Shown here in pieces: positions 48,310 through 58,800 of a DNA stretch of 64,000 nt (its first letter is position 1; the number at the start of each line of letters is the position of its first letter). Source of the DNA: Trichosporon coremiiforme (lineage: Eukaryota > Basidiomycota > Tremellomycetes > Trichosporonales > Trichosporonaceae); the NCBI GenBank assembly GCA_039545355.1, contig BCJJ01000001.1, forward strand, positions 494,570 through 558,569. The letters run 5' to 3'. The position numbers were made by a program, and so were the translations under genes. Below the pieces are notes generated by a model. That model was not told the DNA's origin. It saw nothing but the letters and a program-made list of their open reading frames with translations, and did not search any database.

Positions 48310-50183
48310 ATGCCCCTTCCCAAGGGCCCAGCGCCCGTGTTACCCGCGACAGGGCTGCACTCGTTCCATAACGACTCGTGAGTCCAGCGTCAGCGTCAGC
48401 GTCAGCGCCTGCGTCAGCCGGGGGCTGGTATCCTGCCTTTCGTTCCCACCTCCCTCTCTTCAGAGAGCCTACCATCAGCGTGCCGAAAAACTCGCCCAAC
48501 GGAAGGGATGTCATGTGTGGAGGCTGGTAAATGTGGAGCGGAGGTGCCGACATCTCGGAGCACAGCCGGTCCGCTCTGCATCGGCGGTCGTGTGCCCCGT
48601 CCCGTCCTCTGTAGCCACATACAAAGCTGGAAGCGAGGACGGACTCACGCGAGCTCGATGCGGAGGATGCCCACGGTCCGAGTCAACTTTTCGACCCGGA
48701 TCACCCGGAAGAAGAACACTAGGGCGGGGATGCGCCTGCGGCTGCGGCTGCGGCTCGCTGGGCGGAGAGTGGCTTGCGCACTGGCGGACCTGGCCGCTAA
48801 TGATTGCGCCATTGTCCCCACTTCGTTGCTGGTGTTCTCGGCGGTCTATCAGTGCGCTCGTCGACTTCGGGCCGACCCCAACAACGCTCTCCCTGTACTC
48901 ACGCTCACCTTCCTGCGCGCCCTCGCAGCTCGCTCCGCTCGCCGCTCGTGCTGACTTTCAGACCACCATTCGCCGGCACCGCGAACGCGGATCACCCACA
49001 CCCGCCCGCGCTCTCGCTCGAAGAGTCCGCATACCTCCAGACCACAGCCTCAGCCGTCGACGAGGACGCCGAGCTCTCGTCGCGCCGTTCCCGCCGCCTC
49101 GTGACCGGCTACCGGTTGGGGAACCCGCCGGACTCGCCGCGCAACGTGCGCACGGCAGGCGGACTCGACGACGACGCTGTCTCCCGCGACAGCGACTCCC
49201 CGCCGCTCACCGTCAACTCGGAGCTTGAGGATGAACTTATCACGCCGAGCGTGCCCACGGCCGTTCCTCGGGGCGTCATACCGACTCAGGGAAGACGGAG
49301 GAGTGAGCGCGCCTCCGGCTTCGACCTGGCGGGACTTCATGACGGCGAGGCTGATGCCGACTACCGAGCCCCTCGCGTTCCCGTCGAGAGCGCAGCGTAC
49401 CTCCGCGGCGAAGCCGCATACTCGTTCCCGCGCCACCGCCTGAGACGGACAATGAAGGACGAGGGCAAGATCCCGCTCGTGATCGTGGCGTGCGGCTCCT
49501 TCTCGCCCCCGACGTACCTGCACCTGCGTATGTTCGAGATGGCCAAGGACGAAATCGTCGAGAGCCAGACCTACGAGATTATGGCGGGGTACTACTCTCC
49601 CGTCTCTTCGTACTACAAGAAGAGCGGTCTTGCCCCGGCGCTGGACCGTGTACGCATGTGCGAGCTCGCAGTCGAGCACACGTCTACGTGGCTCATGGTC
49701 GACCCCTGGGAGGCAGGACAGGGCGAGTACCAGCGCACAGCCGTGGTCCTGGACCACTTCAACGAGATGCTGAACGGGCCCAACGGGGAGGGCGGCGTCG
49801 AAATGGCAGACGGAAGCAGGAGGAAGTACAAGATCATGCTTCTTGCGGGCGGGGACCTGATCGAGTCCTTCGGCGAGCCCGGCGTCTGGGCCGAACCAGA
49901 CCTGCACCACATCCTGGGCGGGTATGGGTGCCTCATCGTCGAGCGCACGGGAAGCGACGTCTGGAGCTTCTTGCTGAGCCACGACATTCTCTACCACCAC
50001 CGCCGGAACGTCATCGTCGTGAAACAGCTCATCTACAATGACATCAGCAGTTCCAAAGTGAGGTTGTTTGTCCGCCGCGGCATGAGTATCAAGTATCTCC
50101 TCCCGAACAGCGTGATTCAGTACATCCACGACAAGAAGCTGTACCGGGAGAGCGACGCGAGGGCCACGCTCATCAACAAGTAG
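48310..50183 (+). CDS. Nicotinamide mononucleotide adenylyltransferase (Nma1/Nma2-like)
   Basis: Joins NMN (or nicotinate mononucleotide) to ATP to make NAD or its acid form. Proposed exons are 48310-48377 and 48962-50183, 429 residues, joined by a 584-nt intron with GTGAGT, CTGAC and CAG. The catalytic domain begins near residue 195: VIVACGSFSPPTYLHLRMFEMA carries the nucleotidyltransferase GxFxPx(T/H)xxH motif. The region with WEAGQGEYQRTAVVL follows, and ISSSKVRLFVRRGMSIKYLLP holds the ISSTxxR-type second motif near residue 384. The N-terminal about 190 residues are acidic and disordered. The family is sure; the N-terminus is less so, because the first intron is exceptionally long and a downstream start or a further small exon cannot be excluded. 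It is convergent with the LRR-like gene. Confidence 0.88.
48385..48420 (+). repeat. CAGCGT hexamer array inside the NMNAT intron
   Basis: Three exact CAGCGT copies followed by degenerate ones, beginning 7 bases after the proposed donor. A second six-base array (TGCGGC)3 lies at 48737-48754 in the same intron. Confidence 0.75.
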
Positions 50184-50712
50184 GGGTGTATGGGGATAGA
50201 GCTAGACGACAGGATTGTAGACCGCAGTGGTTAGACTCGGGACTTGCATGTATCAGTGACGCGCCATGCTGGGTGCGGGGGGTGTGGCGGATGAGTCGTT
50301 TGAGGGAGGAGCACTTTGGTCACTCGTCTTGGCTGGTGGGTGGAGGGGTGAACTGTGAGGAAGTTGGGACTGTCTGTGGTAGTGAAGCGCGGAGAGTGCG
50401 TATCGCTCAAATGTCCACTGGCCCACGCGATGTGCCAGCTGGCGTTCTGCCTATCTCTTCATCCCTCGCCGGTTCTCCTTGTCCTCGTGGCCCCCCACCA
50501 CTTTCTCCTCCCGTGGCAGCGGCTCCATCGCTACCACTTCCTCCCTGGTTTGCACATCATCGCAACCCTGCCTGGCCGCTCCTGGTCTAACGTCCCCCCC
50601 GTGTTGCTGGCATCGGAGGAATCATCGCACATCATCGGGCTTAGCTCTAACCATCAGCTGTTTAGAATCAGCAACGTACTGCATACACGCCATAATACAG
50701 ACAAAGTACAAG
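50184..50712. other. Convergent 3' region: NMNAT and LRR-like gene
   Basis: 529 bases between facing stop codons, pyrimidine-rich on the plus strand around 50450-50560. No gene or RNA was recognised. Confidence 0.4.
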
Positions 50713-52900
50713 TTACAGTTTTCGGAACACATTCCTCTTCGCCTGGCTCGGCTGGCTCTGACTCGGCTCCAACCTGCGCTTCTCGCCCAGCACCGGAGCC
50801 AGCTCCTTCACACCTTGCGAATTCACCTCCGCTTTTCCCTTCGCTTTGAACGGGTTGAACCCACTTCCCTGCGATGCCTGGGAAGCGTGTGAATGTGAGG
50901 ACGATGGCGTCTTCGCGAACGGATTGCTAGACCGCTTCGTTTGTGACGATGTCGGTGGGGCGGGCGACGAGCTTGCCGGTGGCGGTGGCGGTGGCGGTTT
51001 GAAGAACGGGTGCGTTCGCGGGGCTCGCGGTGTCGATGCCGAGGACGAGCTCGCCGGTGGCTGCAAGCTGGTGAAGGGCGGCTGAGAACTCGGCGACTCA
51101 GAGCTTGGCGGCTGCTCCTCGTCAAGCACGATGCTCGCGCTCGCGAGCAGGTCGTACACCGCCTCTCCTGCATCTGCGCGTCTCTTGATGCTGACCTCTT
51201 GCGAGGCAGGCACCCCCTCCTTCTGCGCCGGGATCCAGCGCAAGTCCCGCCAGTCTTCCGGCAACATGCGTACCAGCATAAGCTGCTTGTCGCCCTGCAT
51301 GCTCTTCTCCTGCTGCTTCTGGGTCAGCGCCTTGGAGCGGCGCGCCTTCCTCTCTGCCGCATCCGCAGCAGCGACGGCAGCGAAGCGGCGGCTGCGCTCG
51401 TCCGCCGAAGCCGCCTCGGCCTCCAGCTGCCGTTGCGTCTCGGCCGCCGCTTCGGACTCGGGCACGACAGCGCCAATGTTGCCCCGATTTCTCCAGCTGC
51501 CGCCTCCCATAGCCCATTGCGTCATCTTACCGCCGCCCGCGACGCGGCCCGCCATCCAGCGTTTCTTATACGCCTTCTCCTCCTTGTTCGACTTGACGAC
51601 GGCGTCGTACGCCCTCTCCTGCCGCGACTCTGGGATCGGCAGCCCGCTGTCCGCACAGTACTGAGCATACTCGTCCTCGGCCCGCATCTCGAGCGCGGTC
51701 TTAACGCGCCGTCGGAAGTCCTTTGCCTCATCGTGGATCATCGACACGCCCGTGCCCCACAGCTGCCCGTGCGCCGCGTTGAACGCCTTGTTCCCATTAT
51801 ACGTGGCGCGCGCTTGTTGGAGCTTGTGCCGCGGATGGAGGTGCGTCCATGCGTCCTCCAGTTCGTGTGCGGCCGGCTCGATGTGCAGCGAGAGATATGT
51901 CCGCTCTCCCTCGGGGACCTCGGCGCCTTCTGGCGGTGCGACGTCAGGAGCCAGCAGAGTCATGCACAGCTTCTCGAGGACGCCGTTGAGCTCGTCGATC
52001 GCGAACAGCCCCCTGAGCCCAGGCGTGACGGGAAGGAAGTTGGCGCCGCCGTCCCAAGCCTTGTTTGCGCGGTTGAAGCTCCCGATGGCGGCAGTTGAAC
52101 AGCCCGTTCCGCGGAGGTCTAGCAGCGCGAGCCCGCCGAAACGTATGAGCGCGCGCATGCTCCTGTCCGTCACGCGCGCGCAGTCGGTCATGAACCACGC
52201 TCTCAGTCCCCACGCCCCTTGTCGTTCGGGTACGCTAGTCGCGGCAGCGAGGAGGCGCACGCCGTCGTCCGCAAACTTGCCCGCCGGCGTGTCCAACACC
52301 GCGAGGGCGTGAAGGTGTTTCAGCATCTGCAGTCCTGCGTCGTCGAGATCCTTCAGTCGCAGCGTCGTCAGGAATCTTGCGTCCGGCCGCATCATCGCAA
52401 AATGCTTCGGCAGCGCAACGAGGGGGTGCTGCTTCTCGTCGACCCTGTTGAACCCGCCGAGCTGCTGCAACAGCGTAGGCTGCGGCAGTTGCAAAGTCCA
52501 CGTCGGCATTGTCCTCGCCTGGACCGGGTCAGCGAGTGCAGAGAACGCCCACAGCGTCGCGGCGTCTGGTCGCGGGTCACGGTTGTTTCGGAGGTCGTAC
52601 CCGCGATCGCTCGCGAGGCGGGTGAAGAGCTTGGCGACTAAATGCGGCGGAAGCATGGTCATGTCAACAGCCGAGAGGAGGTGGAACGAGTGCGAAAGCG
52701 AGGCGAGACAGAGCGATACAAGCGAGGACATCCCCACAGGCTCCTCCGCGCTGGGGTTCACTTGCAAGAGGGGGAGAGTCTTCAGAAGCCATTGCGGGCG
52801 GGTGTTACCAGAGCTGCGGTCAGTATGAGAGAGGTTGGTAGACTCACGCAATCACCTGGTCAGTGACCTCGCCGCCGAGGCAGGTAGCCAGCGCGTCCAT
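50713..52900 (-). CDS. Uncharacterised protein with LRR-like region and low-complexity tail
   Basis: Exons 52848-52900 and 50713-52813 with a 34-nt intron (CTGAC before CGCAG), giving 717 residues. The first half resembles F-box/AMN1-type leucine-rich repeats: FLTTLRLKDLDDAGLQMLKHL, ALAVLDTPAGKFADDGVRLL, DCARVTDRSMRALIRFGGLAL and LLDLRGTGCSTAAI at about 25-residue spacing. The middle part is Ala/Glu/Arg-rich and helical, with a likely coiled coil (AAAETQRQLEAEAASADERS). The tail has runs of Pro and Ser and two NPF motifs (SNPFAK, FNPFKA). No F-box is evident at the N-terminus. I do not recognise a named family; a substrate adaptor or scaffold role is only a guess from the LRR pattern. Confidence 0.8.
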
Positions 52901-52989
52901 GGCCGTTGGCAATGTTATTGTTGTTGCAGGGATCCCTCGACGCGTCTAACTTTCGCCTCCCGAAGCGCAACATGACTCCGTGCCTGGAC

Positions 52990-52997
52990 CACGTGAG
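52990..52997. promoter_or_regulatory. CACGTGAG site upstream of the LRR-like gene
   Basis: CACGTG core about 90 bases before the start codon of the minus-strand gene. It has the same core as the sites at 15449, 23370 and 56936, but is not a longer palindrome. Confidence 0.4.
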
Positions 52998-53002
52998 ATG
53001 TG

Positions 53003-53242
53003 GAGGCTCGCGTCGAACTCGTATTCTGGAACCGCACCCTTGTCGGCGACGGCTCATCTGATGCATTCTCCTCATGTCTCTTCGCCCTTGACGGAATCAG
53101 CAGAGAGCGAGAACCTCTACCAGACGGACGCAGCAGGATGTCATCAACTTTGCTCCGCTACACCGTGATGTCGGCGTCTCTTTACGGACGGTTCTTCCGC
53201 CACCCAGAACTGGACCGCCCGCATCTCTTCATACCATCCTGA
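53003..53242 (+). other. Possible small coding fragment, about 80 codons
   Basis: An open frame reads EARVELVFWNRTLVGDG and continues to RFFRHPELDRPHLFIPS then stop. Composition looks protein-like, but there is no upstream in-frame ATG before a TGA, no family match and no clear splice partner. It could be an exon of an unannotated gene or chance. Confidence 0.25.
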
Positions 53243-53445
53243 ACGCCAGCTTCGACCTGCCCTCGCGATTTACGATGGAGGCTGCTCGCGCCGTTTTGGA
53301 CCGTCGGCTTCCGTGCTCCAGCCCTCTGTCTACGCGAAACTCCCAACTGAACTGCCGCACTGACGAACTATCGACCCCTTGACCGTCATATGAAGTACAA
53401 CAACTTTTGAACTACAACTCGTGCACTTACAAAGATACACAGACT

Positions 53446-54310
53446 CTACTTCCTACCGTTCGCCTTCTTCCTGCTAGCTTCTTTCCCCTTAGCCTTCGCC
53501 TTCGCCTTGCTCTCGCCCTTGCCGACCTCCTCGTCCTCGTCCACGTTCACCTCCTTCTCCTTCTCCTTTTCTTTGTCCAAGCGCTCTTGACGAAACTCTT
53601 CAAGAAGACGATCGACGGCGTAGAACTGCTTGGACGCAAGCTGGAGCGATCTCACGCTGTGAGTCGCACTTTCGTCCCAGACATCGACCGGCGCCCTCAG
53701 TCCCGCCTGCGGGACATAATGACTGCTTGATGTCAGCTACTGCTCAGATTTGAGGGTCCTAAAGCGTCCAACTCAGACCAACTCGTTGGAACACACGGAT
53801 GTGTGCAGAGACACTGTCTTCGTCGGGCTCGCAGCATTTGCGCGATCGCCGGGGCTTCCCAATGCGCTCTGACGTTGGGGCGTGCTCGATGGTGACGCCC
53901 GCAAACTTGCCCCAGACGTCAGCAGCGATACTAGACTGAGTACTGACCATCAGGGTGGACATGAACGACTGGTGTGCTGTTGCCGCCGACTGCTGTAGCT
54001 CGTGCACGTCGGGCTCTCGAAGCTGGGGCAGACGTCGTCCTGGTCGCATACGAGGGCGTCGAGACGCTCTTGAACGTTGAAGACCGAAACCTCCTGGGCG
54101 TTCCTGGTTGATCTCCTCTCTTTCACCGCCGCTTCCGAAGACTCCTCCTCTGTGTCGTAGGGTGGTAGTAGCGCGGCTCAATGCCATGGAACGCCGAGAC
54201 GGTCTCGTTTCCGAAGACAAACTTCTTGTGAATGCGCTTTCCTGCGGCCCTGTTCTCGATCACATACATACCCGCTTTCCGTTGAAACCCACTGGCACTG
54301 CACTCATGAT
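53446..54310 (-). CDS. Unresolved multi-exon gene, Lys/Glu-rich C-terminus
   Basis: The last exon is well supported. From an acceptor at 53707-53709 it reads AGLRAPVDVWDESATHSVRS, then QFYAVDRLLEEFRQERLDKE, and ends in Lys/Glu and Ala/Lys runs with stop TAG at 53446-53448. Upstream, protein-like stretches occur in different frames: a Ser/Pro-rich piece near 53790-53900 (SLRASPSSTPQRQSALGSP), helical HELQQSAATAHQSFMSTLM near 53960-54010, acidic DTEEESSEAAVKERRSTRNA near 54090-54150, and YVIENRAAGKRIHKKFVFGN near 54215-54275. Donors of the GTGTGT and GTCAGT type and CTGAC branch sites are present, but I could not find one set of introns that keeps phase throughout. It is either a real gene with several tiny introns or a decayed one. 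Function unknown. Confidence 0.45.
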
Positions 54311-55285
54311 GCAGTGCGAGCCTGGTGAGCAGGGGAGAGGGGAGTCGCGAGGCGAGAATGAAGGTGTTGGGAATGAATACCGGTTCTCTGCGAGCTCTCC
54401 TGTCTCATTTATTGCGTCTGCCGACTTTGTTCCGCGCTCGCGGCCAAAGCAAGCCTCGAGCGACGGTCTGCGTGGCAGCTGCTTCGTCGCGCCCGCCTAC
54501 TCTTTGTTCCTCCTCTGACGTTGAGCGTGTGCGATCGACAGAATCAGAGCGATCGTGGAGGTGCCCAGTGGTGGGCTGCTGTGACTTCTGCACAATGTTC
54601 ACAGGAAGTAGGGGGACCCGATCTGTGCGAACTGGAAATCGCCCTCAATGCCACCCTGGTCAGTGCCTAATGCGTCCATGCTCCGTGGTCGATGTTATCG
54701 TCATCGTTGATGGTGTTTCATGGTGGTCGCAGAGGCGCGTTTTGCCACATGACGCAGGTCGTGCCTGACCAGCAGGCTCGCGTCTGCCCTCTTCGTCCCT
54801 ATCCCTCGCTTTCCTTGACACAGCACAGACAAGCTACGTACTGTGGCAACAAACACAGAGCCTGCATGCACCTCAATACCTGATCGATGTTTTGCTACGT
54901 CATGGCAGTCACTGCGCAATCAGCACCCGGTCACTCCGGCAGGACACACTTCCGAGAGAGAAGCTAATCAGGCGCGTCTGATACGCCCCTCTGGCGATCG
55001 CTGTTTGCTTCCGTTCGGAACAGCAATTGGCCGCGTCCCGTATGCTTGGCCAAGGGCGCAAACGCCCGCCAATCCATCGGGAAAAGTGCGCCCCAGCCGA
55101 GTTCCACCGTACGCTCGTCCCTTCGAGCCATCTACTCGACATCCACCTCACATCTTCGATGCAACGCTGCACCGGCTAGTCCTTCACATTAGCGGCGCGC
55201 TAGCATGCGCCACGTGCTGTGGCAGTGTCCTGAACGTTTTGCATCTCCCCGTAGGGATTTTTCTATCATAACTACCCACAAGAGC
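54311..55285. other. Intergenic: unresolved gene to CYT1 3' end
   Basis: 975 bases with no convincing coding frame, tRNA or repeat. The left part should be the promoter of the unresolved minus-strand gene; the right part holds the CYT1 terminator. Confidence 0.4.
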
Positions 55286-56714
55286 TTACTTCTTGGGGGG
55301 GTTGTAGAAGATCTTACGCGACTTGAGCGAGGACCACTTGTTACGCTTAACAACCAAGCTCAAGAGGGTCAACGTGCTCAAGATGATCGTGGCTTGAAGG
55401 CCCATCTTCTTGCGCTCGTCGTGCTCGGGCTCGGCGGCCCAGTTGAGGAACTGAGTAACGTCCTTGGCCATCTGCGAGGTAGTGGCAGGGGTTCCGTCGT
55501 CGTACTCGACAAGACCGTCGAAGAGGGTACGGGCCATGGCGATCATGCCTCCGGGGAAGTAGGGGTTGTAGTTCATGCCCTCGGCGACGGTAACACCAGC
55601 AGGGGGCTCAACGTAACCGGTGAGGAGGGAGTAGATGTAGTCCTGTGGTGGTTAGTCGAAGTGCCACATGGACTGCGCTTTAGTGGGTGCCTGATACTCA
55701 CAGCACCACCGTGGCGGGCCTTGACGATGAGCGAAAGGTCAGGGGGGAGACCACCATTGTTGGCAGCACGGGCAGCCTCCTCGTTGGGGTAGGGAGCGGG
55801 CATGTAGTCGGCAAGCTTTCCTCTGAAGAACGTCAGCCACGGTTCGGTCGATCGACAATCAGTTTCGTCATGGGAACACTCACGGGCGGTCGAAGTACTC
55901 TCCCTCGTCGTTAGGTCCGTCCTTGTACTCGAACTCGGCGGCCATGGCCTTGGCCTCGTCGGCAGTGTACGAGGTGCCGACAAGGTTACGCCAGGCAATG
56001 CGGTCAAGCGAGTGGCAGGCGGCACAGACCTCACGGTAGACTGGAAAAGTCAGTTCCTCGTCCTTTTCTAAGCTCCTCCCGTCGCCAATGCTCACCCTGG
56101 TAACCACGACGGATCGAGGCGTGGTCAAAGGTGTCGAGCCATCCCTTGTTGGGCCAGGGGTGCTCGGCAGGGTGGAGACCGACCTCGGCAGCGGTGTTGG
56201 CGGAAGCCTCGGTCAGGAAAGGGTTGCCGTAGAGGTGCATGTACCAGGCGGTGGTACCGACAGTGGCGGCGGTCGCACCAGCCAGCGCAGCCTTCGAGGC
56301 CCAGAAGGGGGCCTGAGGCTGGGGCATCGACGAGGCGAAGCGAGCCTGTTGCGAGTCAGCTACCTTATCCAGTTGCAATTCCTCCATCTAGCCGAGTTCC
56401 CGACTGCGACTACCCCGGCTACACAGACACAAGCGAGCGCGATAACAACATCCGTCTACCTCCTCCCCGCGCACAACGACCTCGCCGCGACAACACTAGC
56501 CCGCCGCGGCGTTGTTGCACGGGCTTGTTCGACTCCAAGACATCGGAGTTGTTCCTGAGCCAATGAGGCCCGACGGATTTCGATGTCCCGACGCTCTTCC
56601 GTTGCTCGATATGTGTTCCATCTTTCGCGCTCGCTCGTCGTGATCGATGCGTACCTTGCCGAACTGCGCCCGCGAGGCCCTGGTAGCGATCCGAGGGAAG
56701 GCCGAGGAGAGCAT
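55286..56714 (-). CDS. CYT1: Cytochrome c1, complex III heme protein
   Basis: Heme c subunit of mitochondrial ubiquinol-cytochrome c reductase, passing electrons from the Rieske protein to cytochrome c. Exons are 56655-56714, 56096-56345, 55884-56040, 55702-55822 and 55286-55642; introns are 309, 55, 61 and 59 nt; product 314 residues. Exon 1 encodes an Arg/Ser-rich presequence ([18 protein letters not shown]). A hydrophobic sorting segment [18 protein letters not shown] follows. Heme attachment is VCAACH (Cys110, Cys113, His114), and the axial Met is in GGMIAMAR (Met232 by family position). The C-terminal span [13 protein letters not shown] anchors it in the inner membrane, followed by [30 protein letters not shown] is the family signature. 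Confidence 0.97.
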
Positions 56715-56909
56715 GGTGGTGGGTATGAGTGGGGTGGAGTGGTCTGGTCGAGATGGACCTTGAACTCTTGCTTGCTTGCAGCCGTCCACTGTGAGTGAGC
56801 CTCCGAGGACACCCGCCTGGGGGACGCTCCGGTTTCTCCGTCTATGTGGCACGTAGGTCAGCCAGGCGTTTTCATTTGCCAGCCCGTCTGGTGCTGGGCG
56901 TCCCTACGG

Positions 56910-56914
56910 CCAAT
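56910..56914 (+). promoter_or_regulatory. CYT1: CCAAT box upstream of CYT1
   Basis: CCAAT within GGCCAATCC, about 196 bases upstream of the CYT1 ATG. In S. cerevisiae the CCAAT-binding HAP complex activates CYT1, so a similar role is plausible here (inference). Confidence 0.45.
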
Positions 56915-56935
56915 CCCCTCCTCCCAATTTCAATG

Positions 56936-56943
56936 CACGTGAC
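56936..56943. promoter_or_regulatory. CACGTGAC site between CYT1 and HSK3
   Basis: On the minus strand it reads GTCACGTG, matching RTCACRTG (Cbf1 type). It lies about 220 bases upstream of CYT1 and about 1 kb from HSK3, so CYT1 is the more likely target. Confidence 0.5.
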
Positions 56944-57977
56944 CTGCACCGTTGCTCACCGTATAGCCCTTCCCGGCCTGTGCATCGCGACGTTACCCAA
57001 CATCTTCTCGTACCCGATGTACACCACGACATCTGCTTTATACTAGCTTCGCCTACTGTGAGAAGACGAGGATGGTTGAGAATGCGCGACCGATTGAATC
57101 CGCGAGTCCTGCTCTCTTCGTTCCCGAGAAGATGGTGGTTGGTCTTGGAACGACAACCGCACTGACATGGAGCAAGACGTTAGTCGCGGCAGTTTGAAAG
57201 CTGAGATGCAGGCGGTGACACGGCTACAGGGGACAACTCTTTGGTGACAGCGGAACGATGTTGTTAGACCCCTACAGGACAAAGCCCCAGGGTTCCGTTC
57301 TGCTCCGGAGCCCCCGTGCCCCGCCTTCCAGTTGATTTGCAGGTCCTTCATATCTTGTTCCGCGTCCTGGTTTCGGTCATCTTTTCTGTTGGTGCAGGGC
57401 TGACCCACCTACTCAGCGATGGGGAGCGAGATACTACCTGGAGGAGCATGCGAAGGTTGCGACTGAGTCGCTCCTGAGCAAAAAGCAGACCAAGCAAACA
57501 CCTGGTTATCATCCCGAAGTGTCTTGCTGGAAAGAATGGATCGGAACGCTTCACATCGTTAGAACCTTGCCTCGTAGACTTCACAGAGTGATGCGTTCCT
57601 CCTACCTGCAGAGCCCCCCGACGGGCGATCACCCAGATGCCGATGAAAGCCTACGGCATGCACCAGATGATGAATGATCGGCCCATCGTTGAGATCAGCC
57701 CCCTGTGTGCAGACTTCCCGATGTCCATGCGCAGACCCTGCAAACGATTATGTGTACTGAGATACGTCTTGTCATAATGTTGAGAGCTCCCATGTTTCGG
57801 AGCCAGTGCTGCTGAAGAAGGAGGAAGACAAGACAGGTGAACTACCGACCTTCCTCGTTATCTACGGTGTGCCTGATAGTGCCTGACACAATCCTTGTTC
57901 GCTCCCCTCACATTCCGAACATGTCAACAATCGTCTGCCCAAGCTGCGCAACCTGCAACCGCCACTTCCGCCAGACT

Positions 57978-58300
57978 ATGTCGAACCACAACTCAACAAA
58001 GGCGCGGCACTATGCCGCCCTCGCGTCGGGGATCAAGAACCTGAACACCAACCTCAGCGAAACAGAGGAGCTCTTCGGCATGATGAGCCAGCAGCTGCTG
58101 TACATGCGCCAGCTCGCCATCACGAACGGATCCCAGTGCGTCTTCCCTCTTCCTTGAATGAGTTATGTGCTTGCGGCAAGCTGACACCCAGATTCATGGC
58201 CGTGTCACGACTTCTGGATAACGAGCTGAATGAGGTCACGGCCCAGGCCCAGGCTCAGCCTCAGCAGCAGCAACAGCAGACGCAGGGGCAGTCGCCGTGA
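57978..58300 (+). CDS. HSK3: DASH/Dam1 complex subunit Hsk3
   Basis: Small subunit of the DASH (Dam1) ring, which couples kinetochores to microtubules in fungi. Exons are 57978-58135 and 58192-58300 (56-nt intron with CTGAC), giving 88 residues. The helix ARHYAALASGIKNLNTNLSE, then ELFGMMSQQLLYMRQLAI, and after the splice QFMAVSRLLDNELNE, match the Hsk3 pattern and length (yeast Hsk3 is 69 residues). The C-terminus is a short Gln-rich tail. An in-frame ATG at 57921 would add 19 residues including CPSCATC; the downstream ATG is preferred because family members begin just before the helix. Confidence in the family is good but not certain, since several DASH subunits are small helical proteins. 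Confidence 0.75.
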
Positions 58301-58616
58301 GCCACGAAGCTGTCCTATCACACCATTACGAGCAAACGAACATCCATCTGTTGTATCATATTCGCATGGACTGCAGCGCACGAAACATTTTGGGACCACT
58401 ACTAGACGACCTTTGCATTGTATACGACTTTTATGGGTTTTATAACGGGCGCGGGACGGTATGACTAGCGACACCGCTCTTGTATGCGGATCACAGGGGG
58501 GATAAGGACAGAAATGTCTACTATACTACCTTCTAACTGTCGGACTAACGTTGTAACGTGTGGTTTAAACTAAAATGAATGACTCGGTACTACTCTCGGC
58601 ATCTCGGTTGGCACGC
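58301..58616. other. Convergent 3' region: HSK3 and the A/E/P/V repeat gene
   Basis: 316 bases, AT-richer than the genes, between facing stop codons. No other element was recognised. Confidence 0.4.
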
Positions 58617-58800
58617 TCAAGCAAGGTTTGCGCGCGTAAACTCCTCGCAGCACTGAGCAAGCGAGTCCAGAGTCTCCTGGTCCTTGGCCAGCCCGCGGGC
58701 GGTGCAGAGGACGCACTGAAAGAGCTCCATTCGCGTCGCTTGAGGACTCCCGGGCGGAAAGGCTGGAAACTCGGGAAACGTAGGCTCCTTGGTCTCGACA
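58617..58800 (-). other. Cys-containing C-terminal module of the repeat protein
   Basis: The last 60 or so codons lose the A/E/P/V repeat and read PTFPEFPAFPPGSPQATRME, then FQCVLCTARGLAKDQE and LDSLAQCCEEF. Four cysteines and hydrophobic spacing suggest a small folded or interaction domain at the end of a long spacer. Confidence 0.55.

Larger units (their letters stand above)
52901..53445. other. Region upstream of the LRR-like gene
   Basis: 545 bases. Contains a CACGTG site at 52990-52997, about 90 bases from the LRR-like ATG, and an 80-codon frame at 53003-53242 listed separately. Confidence 0.4.
56715..57977. other. Divergent promoter region of CYT1 and HSK3
   Basis: About 1.26 kb without a coding-like frame. 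The part near CYT1 has a CCAAT box and a CACGTGAC site, listed separately. In the HSK3 leader, an in-frame ATG at 57921 precedes the chosen start. Confidence 0.45.

Noticed and set aside
48804..48961. Upstream in-frame extension of the NMN adenylyltransferase exon
   Set aside because: It lacks an ATG with family support and contains the CTGACTTTCAG acceptor, so exon 2 more likely starts at 48962.
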